64,000 nt of DNA from Erwinia typographi (GCF_000773975.1 NZ_JRUQ01000069.1:1-64000); one strand, 5' to 3'. Numbered from the stretch's first letter, positions 28,971 through 41,250 are shown. Notes: generated by a model not told the origin, from the letters alone. A program made the numbers and translations.

Positions 28971-29001
28971 AACACTGCATCACTCAATTATTGATTTTGT
29001 A

Positions 29002-29088
29002 TGGTGCGAAGAGAGGGACTTGAACCCTCACGTCCGTAAGAACACTAACACCTGAAGCTAGCGCGTCTACCAATTCCGCCACCTTCGC
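29002..29088 (-). tRNA. leuT: tRNA-Leu (CAG)
   Basis: 87 nt with long variable arm, encoded CCA and anticodon CAG. Third gene of the operon. Confidence 0.97.
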
Positions 29089-29103
29089 ATACATGACAAA
29101 ATC

Positions 29104-29180
29104 TGGGGTGGCTAATGGGACTCGAACCCACGACAACTGGAATCACAATCCAGGGCTCTACCAACTGAGCTATAGCCACC
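29104..29180 (-). tRNA. hisR: tRNA-His (GTG)
   Basis: 77 nt including the extra 5' G typical of tRNA-His, anticodon GTG, encoded CCA. Confidence 0.97.
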
Positions 29181-29246
29181 ACATCTACTGCTGTACTCTT
29201 TACTAACGCGGTATCTCTACCGCCGCAACTCCTGCGCGCAAATAAA

Positions 29247-29323
<77 letters not shown>

Positions 29324-29344
29324 GTAGCGCCGTTGCGGATGGGC

Positions 29345-29373
29345 ATACTACGTACTTGAGCCGATCCTGTCCA
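29345..29373 (-). promoter_or_regulatory. Promoter of the tRNA operon
   Basis: On the minus strand TGGACA (29373-29368) and TAGTAT (29350-29345) are 17 bases apart, followed by a GC-rich discriminator (GCCC), as in stringently controlled stable-RNA promoters. Confidence 0.75.
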
Positions 29374-29503
29374 GTGCTTTTTATCACTAAACATCGCGTT
29401 TGATTACGCTTTGTGCGTTCTGTCTAAACGACGAACGTTTTCACCCGGATTAACGCAGTAAAGGCTTGCTTTCCCGGCAGCTACCCGCGGCCAAAGCGCA
29501 AAA

Positions 29504-30241
29504 TTAGAGATCGCCGCGCAGGTGATAGTGCAGGTATTTCAGCAGCCTGAGCTGGCGGCGCAGGCGCGAGGGCTGCGAAATAAGCCGGTAAAGCCACTCC
29601 AGCCCCATTTTCTGCCAGATCCTGGGGGCACGCCTTACGTGCCCAGTAAATACGTCATAGGTTCCCCCTACGCCCATATAGAGGGCCTGAGGCCAGACCG
29701 CCTTGCAGTCTCGCATCAGGATCTCCTGGCGGGGAGAGCCCATGGCTACCGTAACAATCTTTGCCCCGCTCGCCGCAATGCGTGCAAACAACGCCTCGCG
29801 ATCCGCCGGGGCAAAATAGCCATCCTGAGATCCGACGATGTTTACGTTCCACTGGCGGCGAAGCTTCTCTTCCGTTTGTGACAGCACGCTGGGTCTGCCG
29901 CCAATCAGGAAAACGGGCGTCCCTTCACGTCCGGCTCGCTCCATCAGCCCTTCCCAAAGATCGGCCCCGGCGATGCGCGCAAGATCTGCCTGCGGATATT
30001 TTTTGCGGACAGAGCGCACAATGCTGATGCCGTCGGCGTACTTAAATTCCGCCTCATCTATCAGTTGACGGATCTCCGGCTGGCTCTCTGCGGTCAGCAC
30101 CTTCTCCGCATTAATAGCCACCAGCGTGCCGGTCCTCAAAGCGCTCCCCTGATAGAGGTAGTCGAGAAAGGCAGCCATATCGCGAAAGCCCAGCAGCGTG
30201 AAGCCACGGATCTGGTATTGCGGTGCAGCATCCACAATCAT
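29504..30241 (-). CDS. wecG: UDP-ManNAcA transferase WecG (enterobacterial common antigen)
   Basis: 245 residues of the WecG/TagA/CpsF glycosyltransferase family, with [13 protein letters not shown] near residue 44, [11 protein letters not shown] near 70 and [12 protein letters not shown] near 168. It adds UDP-N-acetylmannosaminuronate to GlcNAc-PP-undecaprenol, making ECA lipid II at the inner face of the membrane. It is the last gene of the wec cluster, 49 bases after wzyE. Confidence 0.95.
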   Translation of the reverse strand: MIVDAAPQYQIRGFTLLGFRDMAAFLDYLYQGSALRTGTLVAINAEKVLTAESQPEIRQLIDEAEFKYADGISIVRSVRKKYPQADLARIAGADLWEGLMERAGREGTPVFLIGGRPSVLSQTEEKLRRQWNVNIVGSQDGYFAPADREALFARIAASGAKIVTVAMGSPRQEILMRDCKAVWPQALYMGVGGTYDVFTGHVRRAPRIWQKMGLEWLYRLISQPSRLRRQLRLLKYLHYHLRGDL

Positions 30242-30289
30242 TTCCTTAAGGTAAAGTGCAGCAAATCGAGCCCGCAGACCCGATAAAAA

Positions 30290-31630
30290 TCAGTTATTAA
30301 CCACCAGCGATTCTTTTCGTGGCCGAATCAACCCTGCGCTGTCAAACAGCCAGAAAAGCAGCTTGGCAACGACCACGGCGGCGGCATAAATCACGCAGAA
30401 GAACACTACGCGCGAAACGAACGAATCAACCCCATCACGCGCGAGCACAATCATATTAAACACCGCGCCAAAGCAGAAGCTTTGTAAGATCGCCGCCTTG
30501 TAGCGATTGGTCTCCTGCTGGCCTTTCTGATAAAGCCAGTCGAACCATTTGATAATCATCCCTACCGCTACCGCACCCAGCGGAATAAACCAGACGCCGC
30601 CCATCACCAGCAGAGAGCCAATCAGCGTGGGTGAGATAGCCAGACCCGAATGATTACCCAGCACATTCCAGGTAAAGTAGTTACCGGTGTTCAGTACCAT
30701 TGACGGGCGATCGGGCCACAGCCAGCTCGGGATAAACACGTAAAAATCGCGCACGATGGGCGCCAGCCCCTGAAAATCTATTTTGTCGTAGTTTTGTAGC
30801 AGCAGCCCCAGATTCTCCCACGGGGAGAAGGTGTCCCTGGTGAGATAGAGGAAGGTATAGAACGCCTCCGATCCGCTGACGTCCAGGTTATAGCGGCGAA
30901 GCGCCAGCCAGAACATGCCGACCACGCCGACCACGCCCGCCAGGGCCAGCATCCACAGGGTTATCCAGCCGCGAATAATACCGATAAACAAAAACAGCGC
31001 GAAGGCGATGATGATATTGGCCCTCGTGCCGCCGACAATAACGTAGGTCAGCAGGCCGAACGCCACGGTGGCCGCGAGGAAAAAGAGCCAGTTGCGCAAG
31101 CCGGGCTTCAGAAAATAGACCACCAGCATGGCGGGGATAAAGAAGTAGAAAAAGCGCTTCAGCGCCACGCCGGAGACGTCAGCAGAGAAAATCTGGCTGT
31201 AGCTGTGCAATTTTAACAGCAGAAAACCGTTATGCAGGAAGAACACCAGCACGGTTCCCAGCGCGATCGCCACGAGGATGCCGCAGGTCAGGTGAGCCTC
31301 AACCCGGTTAATGCTGAACGTCTGTCTGGCGCTCGCGGTAGATGCGGCGCGCAGACGGGTCTTGTAGCTGACGTAGTAAATGGCATAAAAACCGCTGGCT
31401 GAAAGCAGCGCCTGTAGCAGATAGTCAGCAGGTACAACCTCGACATTGAAGCCAAACACCAGCATAGCGGTGAGCGGGAAGCCGAAGTAGAAGGTCAGCA
31501 AAAAGAGCAGCGAGAAGAAGACGTTGAAGTTGAATCTTACCCGGCGAAACTCACGCCAGGTCAGCGTCAGGATCAGACCAAGCGACAGCAGCCAGACCGC
31601 CAGCAGCCCAGCGAATTGCGTCAGCGTCAT
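30290..31630 (-). CDS. wzyE: ECA polymerase WzyE
   Basis: 446 residues with a dozen or so hydrophobic segments; large polar loop around residues 230-330. The start [19 protein letters not shown] and segment [25 protein letters not shown] match enterobacterial WzyE, which joins ECA trisaccharide repeat units in the periplasm. It overlaps wecF by four bases and sits between wecF and wecG. Confidence 0.95.
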   Translation of the reverse strand: MTLTQFAGLLAVWLLSLGLILTLTWREFRRVRFNFNVFFSLLFLLTFYFGFPLTAMLVFGFNVEVVPADYLLQALLSASGFYAIYYVSYKTRLRAASTASARQTFSINRVEAHLTCGILVAIALGTVLVFFLHNGFLLLKLHSYSQIFSADVSGVALKRFFYFFIPAMLVVYFLKPGLRNWLFFLAATVAFGLLTYVIVGGTRANIIIAFALFLFIGIIRGWITLWMLALAGVVGVVGMFWLALRRYNLDVSGSEAFYTFLYLTRDTFSPWENLGLLLQNYDKIDFQGLAPIVRDFYVFIPSWLWPDRPSMVLNTGNYFTWNVLGNHSGLAISPTLIGSLLVMGGVWFIPLGAVAVGMIIKWFDWLYQKGQQETNRYKAAILQSFCFGAVFNMIVLARDGVDSFVSRVVFFCVIYAAAVVVAKLLFWLFDSAGLIRPRKESLVVNN

Positions 31631-32700
31631 GCCGTTTCTCCTTCTGCCTGAGCCAGCGCCGCTCTCCAGCCTTCCAGATACGCAGGCTCAAAAAAGGCAA
31701 TTGAGGGTTTATCCAGCAGCGTCATTTGCCGCCTCGCTTCGCTCACTATCTGCGGGGTCAGCGCGTCACCAGCAAACAGCACGGGAACCTGCTGCTCGGT
31801 CAGATCCTGCCAGAAAGGATTTTTACGGTTGACGACAAACGGCACGTTGGCCTGAATCAACAGGCAAAGCGTTCCGATCCCCTGCTGGCGTTCAAAAATA
31901 AAATACCCCAAATCGCATGTAGAGATCAGCTGCAAATAAGCCGAAAATTCGAGCTTTTCGGTGAGGACATGTAACCTGTCAGCGGCAAACAGAGCCTGAC
32001 CGGCTTTGCGAACGCGTTCGATATAGGCGTCATTATTAGCCGGGTAGCCCAGCGGTAGCACGACGTTAACGTTGCCGCCGAACTGCTGATGGATCTCGTG
32101 TAGCGCCTGGATATGGCGATTGCTGGCATCGCCTGAGTTGCCCACCAGCAGCGTCATCCCATCATGCGGTACGGCGGGCGGCAGCTCAGCCTGCGCCATT
32201 CTCGTAGGGAAATAGAGCAGAGCAGCAGGAACGGCTGGATGGCTCCGGTGAAAATGGGTAATGTCGCCTCGCGTGGCAAACACCTGCCCCACTCTTTTTT
32301 GCGCCAGCCGCCGCAGAATATAGAACAGGCGGAATTTCAGGCCGCCAGCCTGCTCGTAGAGGTCGGCTCCCCAGACGTGCCAGTAAACCTGTGCCGTCTT
32401 GATCCTGCCAAACAGGATCGCCAGCCACAGAGCGGGATTAAACTGCCCGTGGAAGAAGAAGCGGGCCTGCCGGTCGGATTGCGCCAGCGCAATCACCGCC
32501 CTGGCAATGGCGCGCTTATCATCGAACCAGCGCACCGCCAGGCGGCCGACGTCCTGCGCGACGCTGGGCTCGCCCACCACCCAAAACTGGCGCGGTTCAG
32601 CGCGCGGCACGACCTCGGCCACCGCGTCGTTGAAGAAGCGCAGCACGGTCTGATTGTGGTGAGGAATGGCCGAGCCAAGAACGTGAATCAATGTTGTCAT
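31627..32700 (-). CDS. wecF: TDP-Fuc4NAc transferase WecF
   Basis: 357 residues, the family 56 type glycosyltransferase start [25 protein letters not shown]. It transfers 4-acetamido-4,6-dideoxygalactose to ECA lipid II to complete the trisaccharide on lipid III. It overlaps wzxE upstream and wzyE downstream by four bases each. Confidence 0.95.
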   Translation of the reverse strand: MTTLIHVLGSAIPHHNQTVLRFFNDAVAEVVPRAEPRQFWVVGEPSVAQDVGRLAVRWFDDKRAIARAVIALAQSDRQARFFFHGQFNPALWLAILFGRIKTAQVYWHVWGADLYEQAGGLKFRLFYILRRLAQKRVGQVFATRGDITHFHRSHPAVPAALLYFPTRMAQAELPPAVPHDGMTLLVGNSGDASNRHIQALHEIHQQFGGNVNVVLPLGYPANNDAYIERVRKAGQALFAADRLHVLTEKLEFSAYLQLISTCDLGYFIFERQQGIGTLCLLIQANVPFVVNRKNPFWQDLTEQQVPVLFAGDALTPQIVSEARRQMTLLDKPSIAFFEPAYLEGWRAALAQAEGETA

Positions 32701-33947
32701 ACTTGTCTTCGATAAAGATAAAAGGTGCCAGCGCAGAGCGCAAAATAAACCATATAGGTTGCCATATAGGCCTGAGCGGCTCCGGCTGCGCCGTGCAGGG
32801 GGATCAGCCAGCGAGCGAACAGCGTCAGCAGGATGAACTGACTGACTTCGGTCAGGGCATAAAAGCGCAGCGAGGCTTTCGCAATCACCAGATAGCCAAA
32901 GACGTAGGAGCCGACCTTAAAAACGTCGCCCGTTAGCTGCCAGATAAACAGATCGCGCATAGCGGTGAACTGGCTGGAAAACAGCAGCCAGATCGCCAAA
33001 TCACGCAGCAGCCAGACCAGCAGGCTGACGACCATGACCGCAGGCAGAACAAAGCCCAGCGAACGAAAGATTTCACGCGAGATCTCTTTTTTATTGCTCA
33101 GACGCGACAGCGTTGGCAATAAATAAACGCTAAAGGAAGCGGTAATAAACTGGAGATAGGCGTCCGAAATGCTGGTCACGCCCTGCCAGAGCCCCACCTG
33201 CTCCCAGCCGCTATGCTCTGCCAGCAGATTACGCATCATAATCCACGCCACCGGCAGCGTAACCGAGGTCATCAGCGCCATCAGCGTGAACTTACTCAGA
33301 TTACGGGCGATATCGCTATCCCAACGGGGTTTAAGGAAGCGCATCGGCAGATGTTCACGCCTGGCCAGCAGCACAACGGCGGGGATAACCACCAGCGCTG
33401 GCACCATCGCCATTCCGACCAGCGCGCCGCTGTAGCCGCCCAGCCAGTAGCAGACAAACCAGGCCACCACGCCAGTCAGGCTGCCCAGGATCATCGCCAG
33501 CGCGTTACCTTTGGCGTCACGGAAACCTTTCACCACCGCCAGCGCCAGATTGGCCCAGGCAATGCCAGCCTGTAGGAATGCGACAATGCGCAGCACATTC
33601 TGATAATCAGCGTGACCGAATAATCCGACGCTGATTGGCCCGGCGAACAGGATAAACACTATCGCCAGCAGGGTGGAAAAGCCCAGCACAATAGCCGAGG
33701 CGGTACCGGTAACAGCCTGTAGCTGCTTTGGATTCTGCTGATACTCGGCGACATACTTAGTGACGCCGTTAAAAATACCGGCCCCCGCCAGCACGCCGAG
33801 CACGGTGATCAGCTGGCGGAAGTTTCCGGCCTGCCCCACGCCCGCAGGGCCAAACGACACCGCCAGCATCTTAACCACCAGCAGCCCGGCCGCGATTTTG
33901 ACCAACGTGGACGCTGCCGTCCATACCGAAGCTTTAGCCAGCGACAT
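32697..33947 (-). CDS. wzxE: ECA lipid III flippase WzxE
   Basis: 416 residues with about 12 membrane segments of the polysaccharide exporter (MATE-like) superfamily. The start [21 protein letters not shown] and [20 protein letters not shown] match WzxE, which flips ECA lipid III across the inner membrane. It directly follows wecE with one base between the genes. Confidence 0.96.
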   Translation of the reverse strand: MSLAKASVWTAASTLVKIAAGLLVVKMLAVSFGPAGVGQAGNFRQLITVLGVLAGAGIFNGVTKYVAEYQQNPKQLQAVTGTASAIVLGFSTLLAIVFILFAGPISVGLFGHADYQNVLRIVAFLQAGIAWANLALAVVKGFRDAKGNALAMILGSLTGVVAWFVCYWLGGYSGALVGMAMVPALVVIPAVVLLARREHLPMRFLKPRWDSDIARNLSKFTLMALMTSVTLPVAWIMMRNLLAEHSGWEQVGLWQGVTSISDAYLQFITASFSVYLLPTLSRLSNKKEISREIFRSLGFVLPAVMVVSLLVWLLRDLAIWLLFSSQFTAMRDLFIWQLTGDVFKVGSYVFGYLVIAKASLRFYALTEVSQFILLTLFARWLIPLHGAAGAAQAYMATYMVYFALCAGTFYLYRRQV

Positions 33948-33948
33948 A

Positions 33949-35079
33949 TCAGGAAAAGAAGCTCAGCAGGGAGTTGATCACCGTCTGCTGATTGTTATCA
34001 GAGAGGTTGTAAAACAGAGGCAGCCGCAACAGCCGCTCGCTTTCAGACTGCGTATAGCGATCCTCGCCGGAGAATCGGCCGAAGCGCTGGCCCGCAGGCG
34101 AGGAGTGCAGCGGAATGTAGTGGAATACCGCCAGGATTTCCGCCTCTTTCAGCCAGTCGATCAGCGCCGTGCGGTCGTCTACGTCACGCAGCTTGATATA
34201 GAACATATGCGCATTGTGCTGGCAGGCTGGCGGTATCGACGGCAGGGTAATGCGGCCGCTCGCGGCAACAGGCTGGAGCGCAGCATAGTAGTTCTGCCAC
34301 AGGCGCAGGCGTTGCTGGTTAATACGGGTGGCCGCCTCCAACTGCGCCCACAGGTACGCCGCTTGCAAATCGGCCATCAGATAGCTGGAGCCGATATCGC
34401 GCCAGGTGTACTTATCCACCTGTCCGCGGAAAAACTGGCTGCGGTTGGTGCCCTTTTCCCTGACAATCTCGGCGCGCTCAATCAGCCTGGGATCGTTGAT
34501 CAGCGTGGCTCCGCCTTCGCCCCCAGCGGTGTAGTTTTTGGTTTCGTGGAAACTGAAGCAGCCGATGTGACCCAGGGTGCCCAACGCTTTTCCTTTCCAG
34601 CTGGACATCACGCCCTGCGCCGCGTCTTCAATCACAAACAGGCCGTGCTTATCGGCCAGCGCCATGATGACGTCCATATCGCAGGACACGCCCGCGTAAT
34701 GTACCGGGACAATAGCTTTGGTCCTGTCGGTAATGGCGGCTTCGATCAGCGTCTCATCGATGTTCAGCGTATCCGGCCGGATATCAACAAAAACAATGGT
34801 GGCCCCGCGCAGGACGAAAGCGTTAGCCGTTGAAACAAAGGTGTAGCTCGGCATAATCACTTCATCGCCAGGCTGGATATCGATGAGGATTGCCGCCATC
34901 TCCAGCGAAGCGGTACAGGATGGCGTCAGCAACACTTTTTTGCTGCCGAATTTATGCTCCATCCACTGTTGGCAGCGTCGGGTAAAGCCGCCGTCGCCGC
35001 ACAGCTTGCCGCTGCCCATCGCCGACTGCATGTATTCTAGCTCGGTTCCCACAATCGGTGGGGCGTTAAACGGGATCAT
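33949..35079 (-). CDS. wecE: dTDP-4-dehydro-6-deoxyglucose transaminase WecE
   Basis: 376 residues, the DegT/DnrJ/EryC1 PLP-dependent sugar aminotransferase family. The PLP lysine is in SFHETKNYTAGGEGG near residue 181. It makes TDP-4-amino-4,6-dideoxygalactose from the keto sugar supplied by RffG/RffH. The ATG at 35079 gives MIPFNAPPIVGTELEYMQ, the family start; the open frame continues upstream into wecD and is discarded. wecD ends five bases upstream. Confidence 0.96.
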   Translation of the reverse strand: MIPFNAPPIVGTELEYMQSAMGSGKLCGDGGFTRRCQQWMEHKFGSKKVLLTPSCTASLEMAAILIDIQPGDEVIMPSYTFVSTANAFVLRGATIVFVDIRPDTLNIDETLIEAAITDRTKAIVPVHYAGVSCDMDVIMALADKHGLFVIEDAAQGVMSSWKGKALGTLGHIGCFSFHETKNYTAGGEGGATLINDPRLIERAEIVREKGTNRSQFFRGQVDKYTWRDIGSSYLMADLQAAYLWAQLEAATRINQQRLRLWQNYYAALQPVAASGRITLPSIPPACQHNAHMFYIKLRDVDDRTALIDWLKEAEILAVFHYIPLHSSPAGQRFGRFSGEDRYTQSESERLLRLPLFYNLSDNNQQTVINSLLSFFS

Positions 35080-35083
35080 AGCG

Positions 35084-35776
35084 TTACCTGTAAAGCCACC
35101 AGGCGGTGCGTTCAATAACGCCGCCGCAGCGGTGATAAAGTCGGAGTGCCGGTAAATTGCCCAACTGCGTGGCAACGTGCAGGCGCGTAAGGCGGCGGGC
35201 CCGGCACCAGTCGGCGGCAGCCTCGATCATTCGCTGACCCACGCCCAGCCCCTGCGCTTCCGGCAGCGTCGCCAGCAGCCCAATTCTCGCCCTGCCGTCG
35301 GGCAGCTCGCGCAGCGAGATAAACCCCTGCATTTTACCCTGTTCATCGACGGCCAGCAGGCACTGATGGTCAAAGGTGCCGAGCACGGCGTTTTCAATCC
35401 ACTGCGCATAGAAGCGGCCGCTGTCGCCCGGCTGATACCAGGGCGCACGAAAGCGACTTTGCGCAAACGCGCCGCTGGCGGCGTCTCTCAGCGCCGGGAT
35501 ATGTTCCTTTCTCGCAATGCGAATACCTTCCGGTCGCCCGGTGGAGGGAATACCCAGGACAAACTCGGCCTCCCCTTCTACCAGCCGGAAGCCTTGCTCA
35601 GTCAGGGCATCCAGCTCTGCCGTTTGCTGAGAAAGTACCTTCGCCTGCACAATATCGTAACCCGCAAACAGAGAATCACTCAGCGGAACCTCGCCATCGA
35701 GTTCGATCAGGCCGCAGCGCCGCTGGAAGAACGCGCTCTCCCAGTCCAGCGGTTTAATACTGACGCGGACGGGCAT
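35084..35776 (-). CDS. wecD: TDP-fucosamine acetyltransferase WecD
   Basis: 230 residues of the GNAT fold. The acetyl-CoA loop is visible as [22 protein letters not shown] near residue 170, and [25 protein letters not shown] near 110 matches E. coli WecD. It acetylates the 4-amino sugar to make TDP-Fuc4NAc. The start [13 protein letters not shown] at 35776 is chosen by comparison with E. coli; it lies inside the 3' end of rffH, giving a 23-base overlap. Confidence 0.93.
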   Translation of the reverse strand: MPVRVSIKPLDWESAFFQRRCGLIELDGEVPLSDSLFAGYDIVQAKVLSQQTAELDALTEQGFRLVEGEAEFVLGIPSTGRPEGIRIARKEHIPALRDAASGAFAQSRFRAPWYQPGDSGRFYAQWIENAVLGTFDHQCLLAVDEQGKMQGFISLRELPDGRARIGLLATLPEAQGLGVGQRMIEAAADWCRARRLTRLHVATQLGNLPALRLYHRCGGVIERTAWWLYR

Positions 35777-36635
35777 GGAGAAGATCCACCAGATATTGGC
35801 CGTAGCCGGTTTTTGCCAGCGCCTGCGCCGAGCGCCGGACGTCGTCATCGCTCAGCCAGCCGTTGCGCCAGCCAATCTCCTCCAGGCAGGCGACCTTAAA
35901 TCCCTGGCGTTTCTCTACCGTCTGTACGAAGGTGCTCGCTTCAATCAGGCTGTCGTGCGTTCCGGTATCCAGCCAGGCAAAGCCGCGTCCGAGTAGCTGA
36001 ACGGAGAGTTTCCCCTGCTCCAGATACATCTGGTTGATGCTGGTGATCTCCAGCTCTCCGCGCCCGGAGGGCCTGACCTTCTTCGCAAATTCCACGACCT
36101 GACGATCGTAAAAATAAAGTCCGGTCACTGCCCAGCGCGATTTTGGCGAAGTGGGTTTTTCCTCAATAGACAGCGCATTGAAGTCGTCATCAAACTCCAC
36201 GACGCCAAAACGTTCGGGGTCCATAACCTGATAGGCAAAGACCGTAGCGCCTTCGGCGCGGGCAGCGACCTGGCGGAGCTTAGGGCTGAATCCCTGACCG
36301 AAGTAGATATTATCCCCCAGAACCAGGCAGCAGCCTTCGCCGTTGAGGAAGGATTCGCCAATGATAAACGCCTGAGCCAGACCGTCCGGGCTGGGCTGCT
36401 CGGCGTAGCTCAGCTGAATGCCGAACTCGCCGCCATCGCCCAGCAGACGCTGAAAATGCGGCTTATCCTCAGGGGTGGTGATAATTAAAATATCGCGAAT
36501 CCCCGCCAGCATCAGCACGGAAAGGGGGTAATAAATCATTGGCTTATCGTAAACAGGCAGCAGTTGTTTAGAGATGCCGCGGGTGATCGGATGCAAACGC
36601 GTTCCCGATCCGCCAGCTAATACGATACCTTTCAT
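35754..36635 (-). CDS. rffH: Glucose-1-phosphate thymidylyltransferase RffH
   Basis: 293 residues, the RmlA/RffH nucleotidyltransferase family: [26 protein letters not shown] at the start holds the nucleotide site and LGDNIYFG near residue 108 the catalytic Asp. It makes dTDP-glucose for the ECA amino sugar. The ATG at 36635 (MKGIVLAGG) is the family start. Confidence 0.95.
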   Translation of the reverse strand: MKGIVLAGGSGTRLHPITRGISKQLLPVYDKPMIYYPLSVLMLAGIRDILIITTPEDKPHFQRLLGDGGEFGIQLSYAEQPSPDGLAQAFIIGESFLNGEGCCLVLGDNIYFGQGFSPKLRQVAARAEGATVFAYQVMDPERFGVVEFDDDFNALSIEEKPTSPKSRWAVTGLYFYDRQVVEFAKKVRPSGRGELEITSINQMYLEQGKLSVQLLGRGFAWLDTGTHDSLIEASTFVQTVEKRQGFKVACLEEIGWRNGWLSDDDVRRSAQALAKTGYGQYLVDLLHARPRQY

Positions 36636-36660
36636 CCGCTCCTCCTCTGACCGCAATAGG

Positions 36661-37728
36661 TCATAGCGACAGCCCTAAACGTTCGGCCCGATAGCTGCCG
36701 TCAAGAATGCTTTGCCACCACGGCTGATTAGCCAGAAACCAGACCACCGTCTTGCGCATACCGGTTTCAAACGTTTCCTGCGGACGCCAGCCAAGCTCGC
36801 GCTCAATCTTACTGGCGTCAATCGCGTAGCGGCGATCGTGGCCTGGCCGATCAGCCACAAAAGTAATCAGCTCACGGAAATCAGTGAGGCCGACAGGTTT
36901 TTCCGGCGCCAGCTCGTTCAGCAGATCGCAGAGCGTTTCAACCACCTCAAGATTACGGCGCTCGTTGTGCCCACCGATATTATAGGTTTCGCCCGTCTTT
37001 CCGGCCGTCACCACCTGATAAAGCGCAGCGGCATGATCGTCGACGTAGAGCCAGTCGCGGATTTGTGCGCCATCGCCATAAACCGGCAACGGTTTACCCG
37101 CCAGCGCATTGATGATCATTAGCGGGATCAGCTTCTCCGGAAAGTGATAAGGCCCGTAATTATTGGAACAGTTCGTGACGATGGTCGGCAGACCGTAAGT
37201 TCGCTGCCAGGCGCGGACTAAATGGTCGCTGCTGGCTTTGGTGGCCGAATAGGGGCTGCTGGGCGCATACGGCGTGGTTTCCGTAAAGAAGTCATCGTCA
37301 CTCTCCAGATCGCCGAACACTTCATCGGTCGAGATGTGATGAAAGCGGAACGCCGCCTTTTCTTCCCCAGCAAGTGAGGACCAGTAGTGCCGCGCCGACT
37401 CCAGCATCATATAGGTTCCCACAATATTGGTCTCAACAAAGGCAATGGGACCATCAATGGAGCGGTCAACGTGGCTTTCTGCCGCCAGGTGCATGATCAG
37501 CTGCGGACGAAATTCGCTCATTACGCGATCCACCGCCTTGCGATCACAGATATCGACTTTACTGAACGAAAAGCGCGGGTTGTCTGCCACCGAAGCCAGC
37601 GAAGCCAGGTTGCCCGCATAGCTCAGCTTATCGATCACTCTTACCCGATCGTCAGTCGTGGCGATAATATGCCTTACCACCGCCGAGCCGATAAAACCGG
37701 CGCCGCCGGTAATCAGTACCCGCCTCAC
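36661..37728 (-). CDS. rffG: dTDP-glucose 4,6-dehydratase RffG
   Basis: 355 residues, extended SDR. NAD motif GGAGFIGS at residues 8-15, catalytic STDEVFGD near residue 133 and YSATKAS near 159. It converts dTDP-glucose to dTDP-4-keto-6-deoxyglucose, the substrate of WecE. It overlaps wecC by four bases. Confidence 0.95.
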   Translation of the reverse strand: MRRVLITGGAGFIGSAVVRHIIATTDDRVRVIDKLSYAGNLASLASVADNPRFSFSKVDICDRKAVDRVMSEFRPQLIMHLAAESHVDRSIDGPIAFVETNIVGTYMMLESARHYWSSLAGEEKAAFRFHHISTDEVFGDLESDDDFFTETTPYAPSSPYSATKASSDHLVRAWQRTYGLPTIVTNCSNNYGPYHFPEKLIPLMIINALAGKPLPVYGDGAQIRDWLYVDDHAAALYQVVTAGKTGETYNIGGHNERRNLEVVETLCDLLNELAPEKPVGLTDFRELITFVADRPGHDRRYAIDASKIERELGWRPQETFETGMRKTVVWFLANQPWWQSILDGSYRAERLGLSL

Positions 37729-38987
37729 TGCCAGACTCCCTTGGTATCCACCACCTGATGCGTGCAGATCCCGGCGACGTCCATCGTCCTGAACTGCGCA
37801 TGATCCACCAGCATGACCAGCACGTCGGCCTGCTGCAAGGCGATCTCCTGACGGGCCAGCGTCGCTTTACCGGCCAGTTTCTCAGGCAGGCGGTGAATGT
37901 TAGGCTCAACGACCAGCGTAGTTCCCGGATGCCAGTCGGCAATCATTTCGGCTACGTGCATTGCCGGGCTTTCGCGCAGGTCGTCAATATCCGGCTTAAA
38001 AGCGAGACCGAAACAGGCAATAGTCACTTCAGCAGCCCGCTTATTATTGGTGGTCAGACAGTCAGCCAGCGCCTTTTTCACCTGCTCAAGCACCCACAGC
38101 GGTTTGCTGTCATTCACCTCCCGCGCGGTGCGGATCAGGCGTGACTGCGCCGGGTTTTGCGCCACGATAAACCAGGGATCGACGGCAATGCAGTGCCCGC
38201 CTACGCCCGGCCCAGGCTGGAGAATATTCACGCGCGGATGGCGGTTCGCCAGGCTAATCAGCTGCCAGACATTAATCCCCTGATCGGCACAAATTAGCGA
38301 CAGCTCGTTAGCAAAGGCAATATTGACATCGCGGAAGCTGTTTTCCGTCAGCTTGCACATCTCCGCAGTACGGGAGTTGGTCACCACGCACTCGCCTTCA
38401 AGGAAGATGTTATACAGATCGCAGGCTCGCTGAGAGCAGGCTGGCGTCATGCCGCCAATCACCCGATCGTTTTTGAACAGCTCGACCATGATCTTACCTG
38501 GCAATACCCGCTCCGGGCAGTAGGCGATGTGCACATCGGCCGTTTCACCTGCCTGCTGCGGGAAACGAAGGTCTTCTCGTGCGGCGGCCAGCCACGCGGC
38601 CATTTGCTCCGTAGCACCGACGGGCGAGGTGGATTCGAGGATCACTAAATCCCCCGTTTTCAACACCGGGGCAATCGACTCCGCCGCGGCTTTAACCCAG
38701 GAGAGATCAGGCTGATGGTCGTCTTTGAACGGCGTTGGCACCGCGATCAGAAAAGCATCGGCCTCTTCCGGGGTGGTTGTCGCCCGCAGATAACCCTGCT
38801 CTACGGCGGTTTTCACCACGCTGTCGAGTTCTGGCTCAACGATATGGATCTCACCCCGGTTAATAGTGTCAACGGCGTGAGCATTGATATCGATGCCAAT
38901 CACCTTTTTTTGCTTTGAGGCAAACGCGGCAGCGGTTGGCAGGCCAATGTAGCCCAGCCCGATAACGGAAATGGTATTGAAAGTCAT
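37725..38987 (-). CDS. wecC: UDP-ManNAc dehydrogenase WecC
   Basis: 420 residues, the UDP-glucose/GDP-mannose dehydrogenase superfamily. Rossmann motif [13 protein letters not shown] at the start, [15 protein letters not shown] near residue 225, catalytic Cys in [14 protein letters not shown] near residue 266. It oxidises UDP-ManNAc to UDP-ManNAcA. It overlaps wecB and rffG by four bases each. Confidence 0.96.
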   Translation of the reverse strand: MTFNTISVIGLGYIGLPTAAAFASKQKKVIGIDINAHAVDTINRGEIHIVEPELDSVVKTAVEQGYLRATTTPEEADAFLIAVPTPFKDDHQPDLSWVKAAAESIAPVLKTGDLVILESTSPVGATEQMAAWLAAAREDLRFPQQAGETADVHIAYCPERVLPGKIMVELFKNDRVIGGMTPACSQRACDLYNIFLEGECVVTNSRTAEMCKLTENSFRDVNIAFANELSLICADQGINVWQLISLANRHPRVNILQPGPGVGGHCIAVDPWFIVAQNPAQSRLIRTAREVNDSKPLWVLEQVKKALADCLTTNNKRAAEVTIACFGLAFKPDIDDLRESPAMHVAEMIADWHPGTTLVVEPNIHRLPEKLAGKATLARQEIALQQADVLVMLVDHAQFRTMDVAGICTHQVVDTKGVWQ

Positions 38988-40114
38988 AAGGTAACCCGAT
39001 TATTTTTTAGCGCCTGCACAATACGTTGGCAGGCCAGGCCGTCCCCATAGGGGTTGTGGGCACGGCTCATGGAGTGATAAGCGCCTTCATCGGTCAGCAG
39101 ACACGTAGTCTCACTGACAATTTTGTCGACATCCGTGCCCACCAGTTTGACCGTTCCGGCCTCAACGGCCTCTGGCCGTTCGGTAGTATCACGCATCACC
39201 AGAACCGGCTTACCCAGCGAGGGAGCCTCTTCCTGAATGCCGCCTGAATCCGTCAGGATCAGCCAGGAACGCACCATCAGCCAGATAAACGGCAGGTACT
39301 CCTGAGGTTCAATCAGGAAGATATTGCCGATGCCGCTCAGAATACGATTCACCGGCTCGCTAACGTTAGGGTTGAGGTGCACGGGATAAACAATTTGCGC
39401 ATCAGGATGCAGACGGGCGATCTCCGCCAGCGCGCTGCAAATGCGCTCAAAGCCGCCGCCGAAGCTCTCGCGTCGATGCCCGGTCACCAGGATCATTTTT
39501 TTATCCGCATCGAGGAACGGATAGCGGGAAGCCAAATTCTGGCGCAGGCCCTCGTCGCCCAGCACCCGATCTCTTACCCAGAACAGCGCGTCAATCACCG
39601 TATTGCCCGTGATAAACATCCGCTCGCCGCGCAGGTTTTCTTTCAGCAGATTCCGTTGCGCATTCTCGGTTGGCGTAAAGTGCCAGGTCGCCAGATGACC
39701 GGTCAGGGTACGGTTCGCCTCTTCCGGCCACGGCGAATAAAGATCGCCCGTGCGCAGACCAGCCTCAACGTGACCAACCGGAATACGGTGGTAAAAGGCC
39801 GCCAGGCTGGCGGCAAACGTGGTGGTGGTATCTCCGTGCACCAGCACGACATCCGGCTTGAACTCGGCAAATACCGCCTTCAGCCCTTCCAGAATCCGGC
39901 TGGTGATCTCCGTCAACCCCTGGCCCGGACGCATGATGTTCAGATCGTAATCAGGCACGATGTCGAACAGTTGCAGCACCTGATCCAACATCTCACGATG
40001 CTGTGCGGTCACGCACAGGCGAGCGTCAATGTCGCTATCCTGCGTCAGCGCACGAACCAGCGGCGCCATTTTTATCGCTTCAGGGCGCGTGCCAAAAACT
40101 GTTAATACTTTCAC
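38984..40114 (-). CDS. wecB: UDP-GlcNAc 2-epimerase WecB
   Basis: 376 residues. [14 protein letters not shown] at the N-terminus, [19 protein letters not shown] near residue 93, [11 protein letters not shown] near 115 and [20 protein letters not shown] near 290 are diagnostic. It makes UDP-ManNAc. The GTG at 40114 is preferred to a GTG two codons upstream because it gives the 376-residue form [12 protein letters not shown] known in E. coli. Confidence 0.95.
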   Translation of the reverse strand: MKVLTVFGTRPEAIKMAPLVRALTQDSDIDARLCVTAQHREMLDQVLQLFDIVPDYDLNIMRPGQGLTEITSRILEGLKAVFAEFKPDVVLVHGDTTTTFAASLAAFYHRIPVGHVEAGLRTGDLYSPWPEEANRTLTGHLATWHFTPTENAQRNLLKENLRGERMFITGNTVIDALFWVRDRVLGDEGLRQNLASRYPFLDADKKMILVTGHRRESFGGGFERICSALAEIARLHPDAQIVYPVHLNPNVSEPVNRILSGIGNIFLIEPQEYLPFIWLMVRSWLILTDSGGIQEEAPSLGKPVLVMRDTTERPEAVEAGTVKLVGTDVDKIVSETTCLLTDEGAYHSMSRAHNPYGDGLACQRIVQALKNNRVTL

Positions 40115-40165
40115 AGTCACTCTCTTTCGTTCGTCTGTCTGATAACGACAGGCCGAGACCGCGCA

Positions 40166-41191
40166 TTAGCGCGGACGGCGTGCCAGCGCAATCCCTGCTC
40201 CCATTAAGGCACCTACAGCGCCCCACATAATCATCAAAAACAGGCGACGGGGGCTGTCGCGTTTGACCGGCTCCTCCGGCGTACGCAGATAGCGGTAAGT
40301 CTGGAAAGAATTAACCAGCGTTGGTCCCACGTTTAGCGTAGAGAGCATGGCCCTGTTTTGATCATAGTCCAGATCGAAGCTCGGCCCGCTGGCCTGAAGA
40401 TTCTCCAACCTCGCCTGGAGCAGCGGACGGCCCAGCAAGAACAGTTCGGAGTCCGGCAACTGCTCGGAAGGCGTCTCGGTTTTAGCCTGCTCAAAACCCT
40501 GCTGCCGGGCAATTTTCAACGCCTGCTGAACGCTGTTGACCTGCCGATCGTAGATAGCTTTTGCCACGGCTTCCTGCCTTTTTACCTGCGCGCTCATCTG
40601 GGTTGTCCGCGCCGCCCAGGCGCCGGTCAGCTCTTCATTGAGATGCGTTGCCGCGCGCTGGCTGGCAAAAGCCACATACTGGCGCAGCAGTTCATTGGCA
40701 TCTTTCGCCGTCTCGGCCACCAGCCGTACAGAATCATTCAAATTTTTAGCCGCATCAGCGGGCTGAAATTGAATGTTGGCGATCATTTCATCTAACAGAA
40801 CGGCGTCATCACGAGCACTTCCGCTCTGCCGCTGCTTGTAATAGTCCGACTGTAGCCAGAACTCCCGACGGGTGTCATACGCAGAGAGCTGCATCACAAA
40901 CTCCTGGTAAGCCTCATCCATCACGGAAGGCGGCGTGACCGTGGACGGAGCGGAGCGGGAATCCAGATTATTCAAAAACTGCTGCTGAGAGTAGAAGCTC
41001 CCAAGCATATTGACGGTTGGGCGGTCGGTAACGGCCGTGGTGCTCCATTTAGGTGTCACCAGCAAAGAATAGGCCCAGGCCAGCAGAACAAGCACCAGCG
41101 CTACGCCAAAAATCCATTTTTTACCCTGCCATAGCGTGCAGCAAAGTCCGCGAATATCCAGCTCGTTATGGTTAACGTCAGGATGCGTCAT
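40166..41191 (-). CDS. wzzE: ECA chain-length regulator WzzE
   Basis: 341 residues: one N-terminal membrane segment near residues 31-50 (WIFGVALVLVLLAWAYSLLV), a long periplasmic helical domain, a second membrane segment near the end. It is a polysaccharide co-polymerase that sets the number of ECA repeats with WzyE. It lies between wecA and wecB, as in E. coli. Confidence 0.95.
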   Translation of the reverse strand: MTHPDVNHNELDIRGLCCTLWQGKKWIFGVALVLVLLAWAYSLLVTPKWSTTAVTDRPTVNMLGSFYSQQQFLNNLDSRSAPSTVTPPSVMDEAYQEFVMQLSAYDTRREFWLQSDYYKQRQSGSARDDAVLLDEMIANIQFQPADAAKNLNDSVRLVAETAKDANELLRQYVAFASQRAATHLNEELTGAWAARTTQMSAQVKRQEAVAKAIYDRQVNSVQQALKIARQQGFEQAKTETPSEQLPDSELFLLGRPLLQARLENLQASGPSFDLDYDQNRAMLSTLNVGPTLVNSFQTYRYLRTPEEPVKRDSPRRLFLMIMWGAVGALMGAGIALARRPR

Positions 41192-41250
41192 ACGTCATGT
41201 TCCTTGTTATCAGGGTAATCAGTTCATTCTTGCAGAGGTTAAACCGCGCT

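Noticed and set aside
28686-29023. Open frames of about 100 codons on the plus strand rich in [12 protein letters not shown]-like repeats
   Set aside because: They are the antisense of the two tRNA-Pro genes; this peptide pattern is a well-known false gene.
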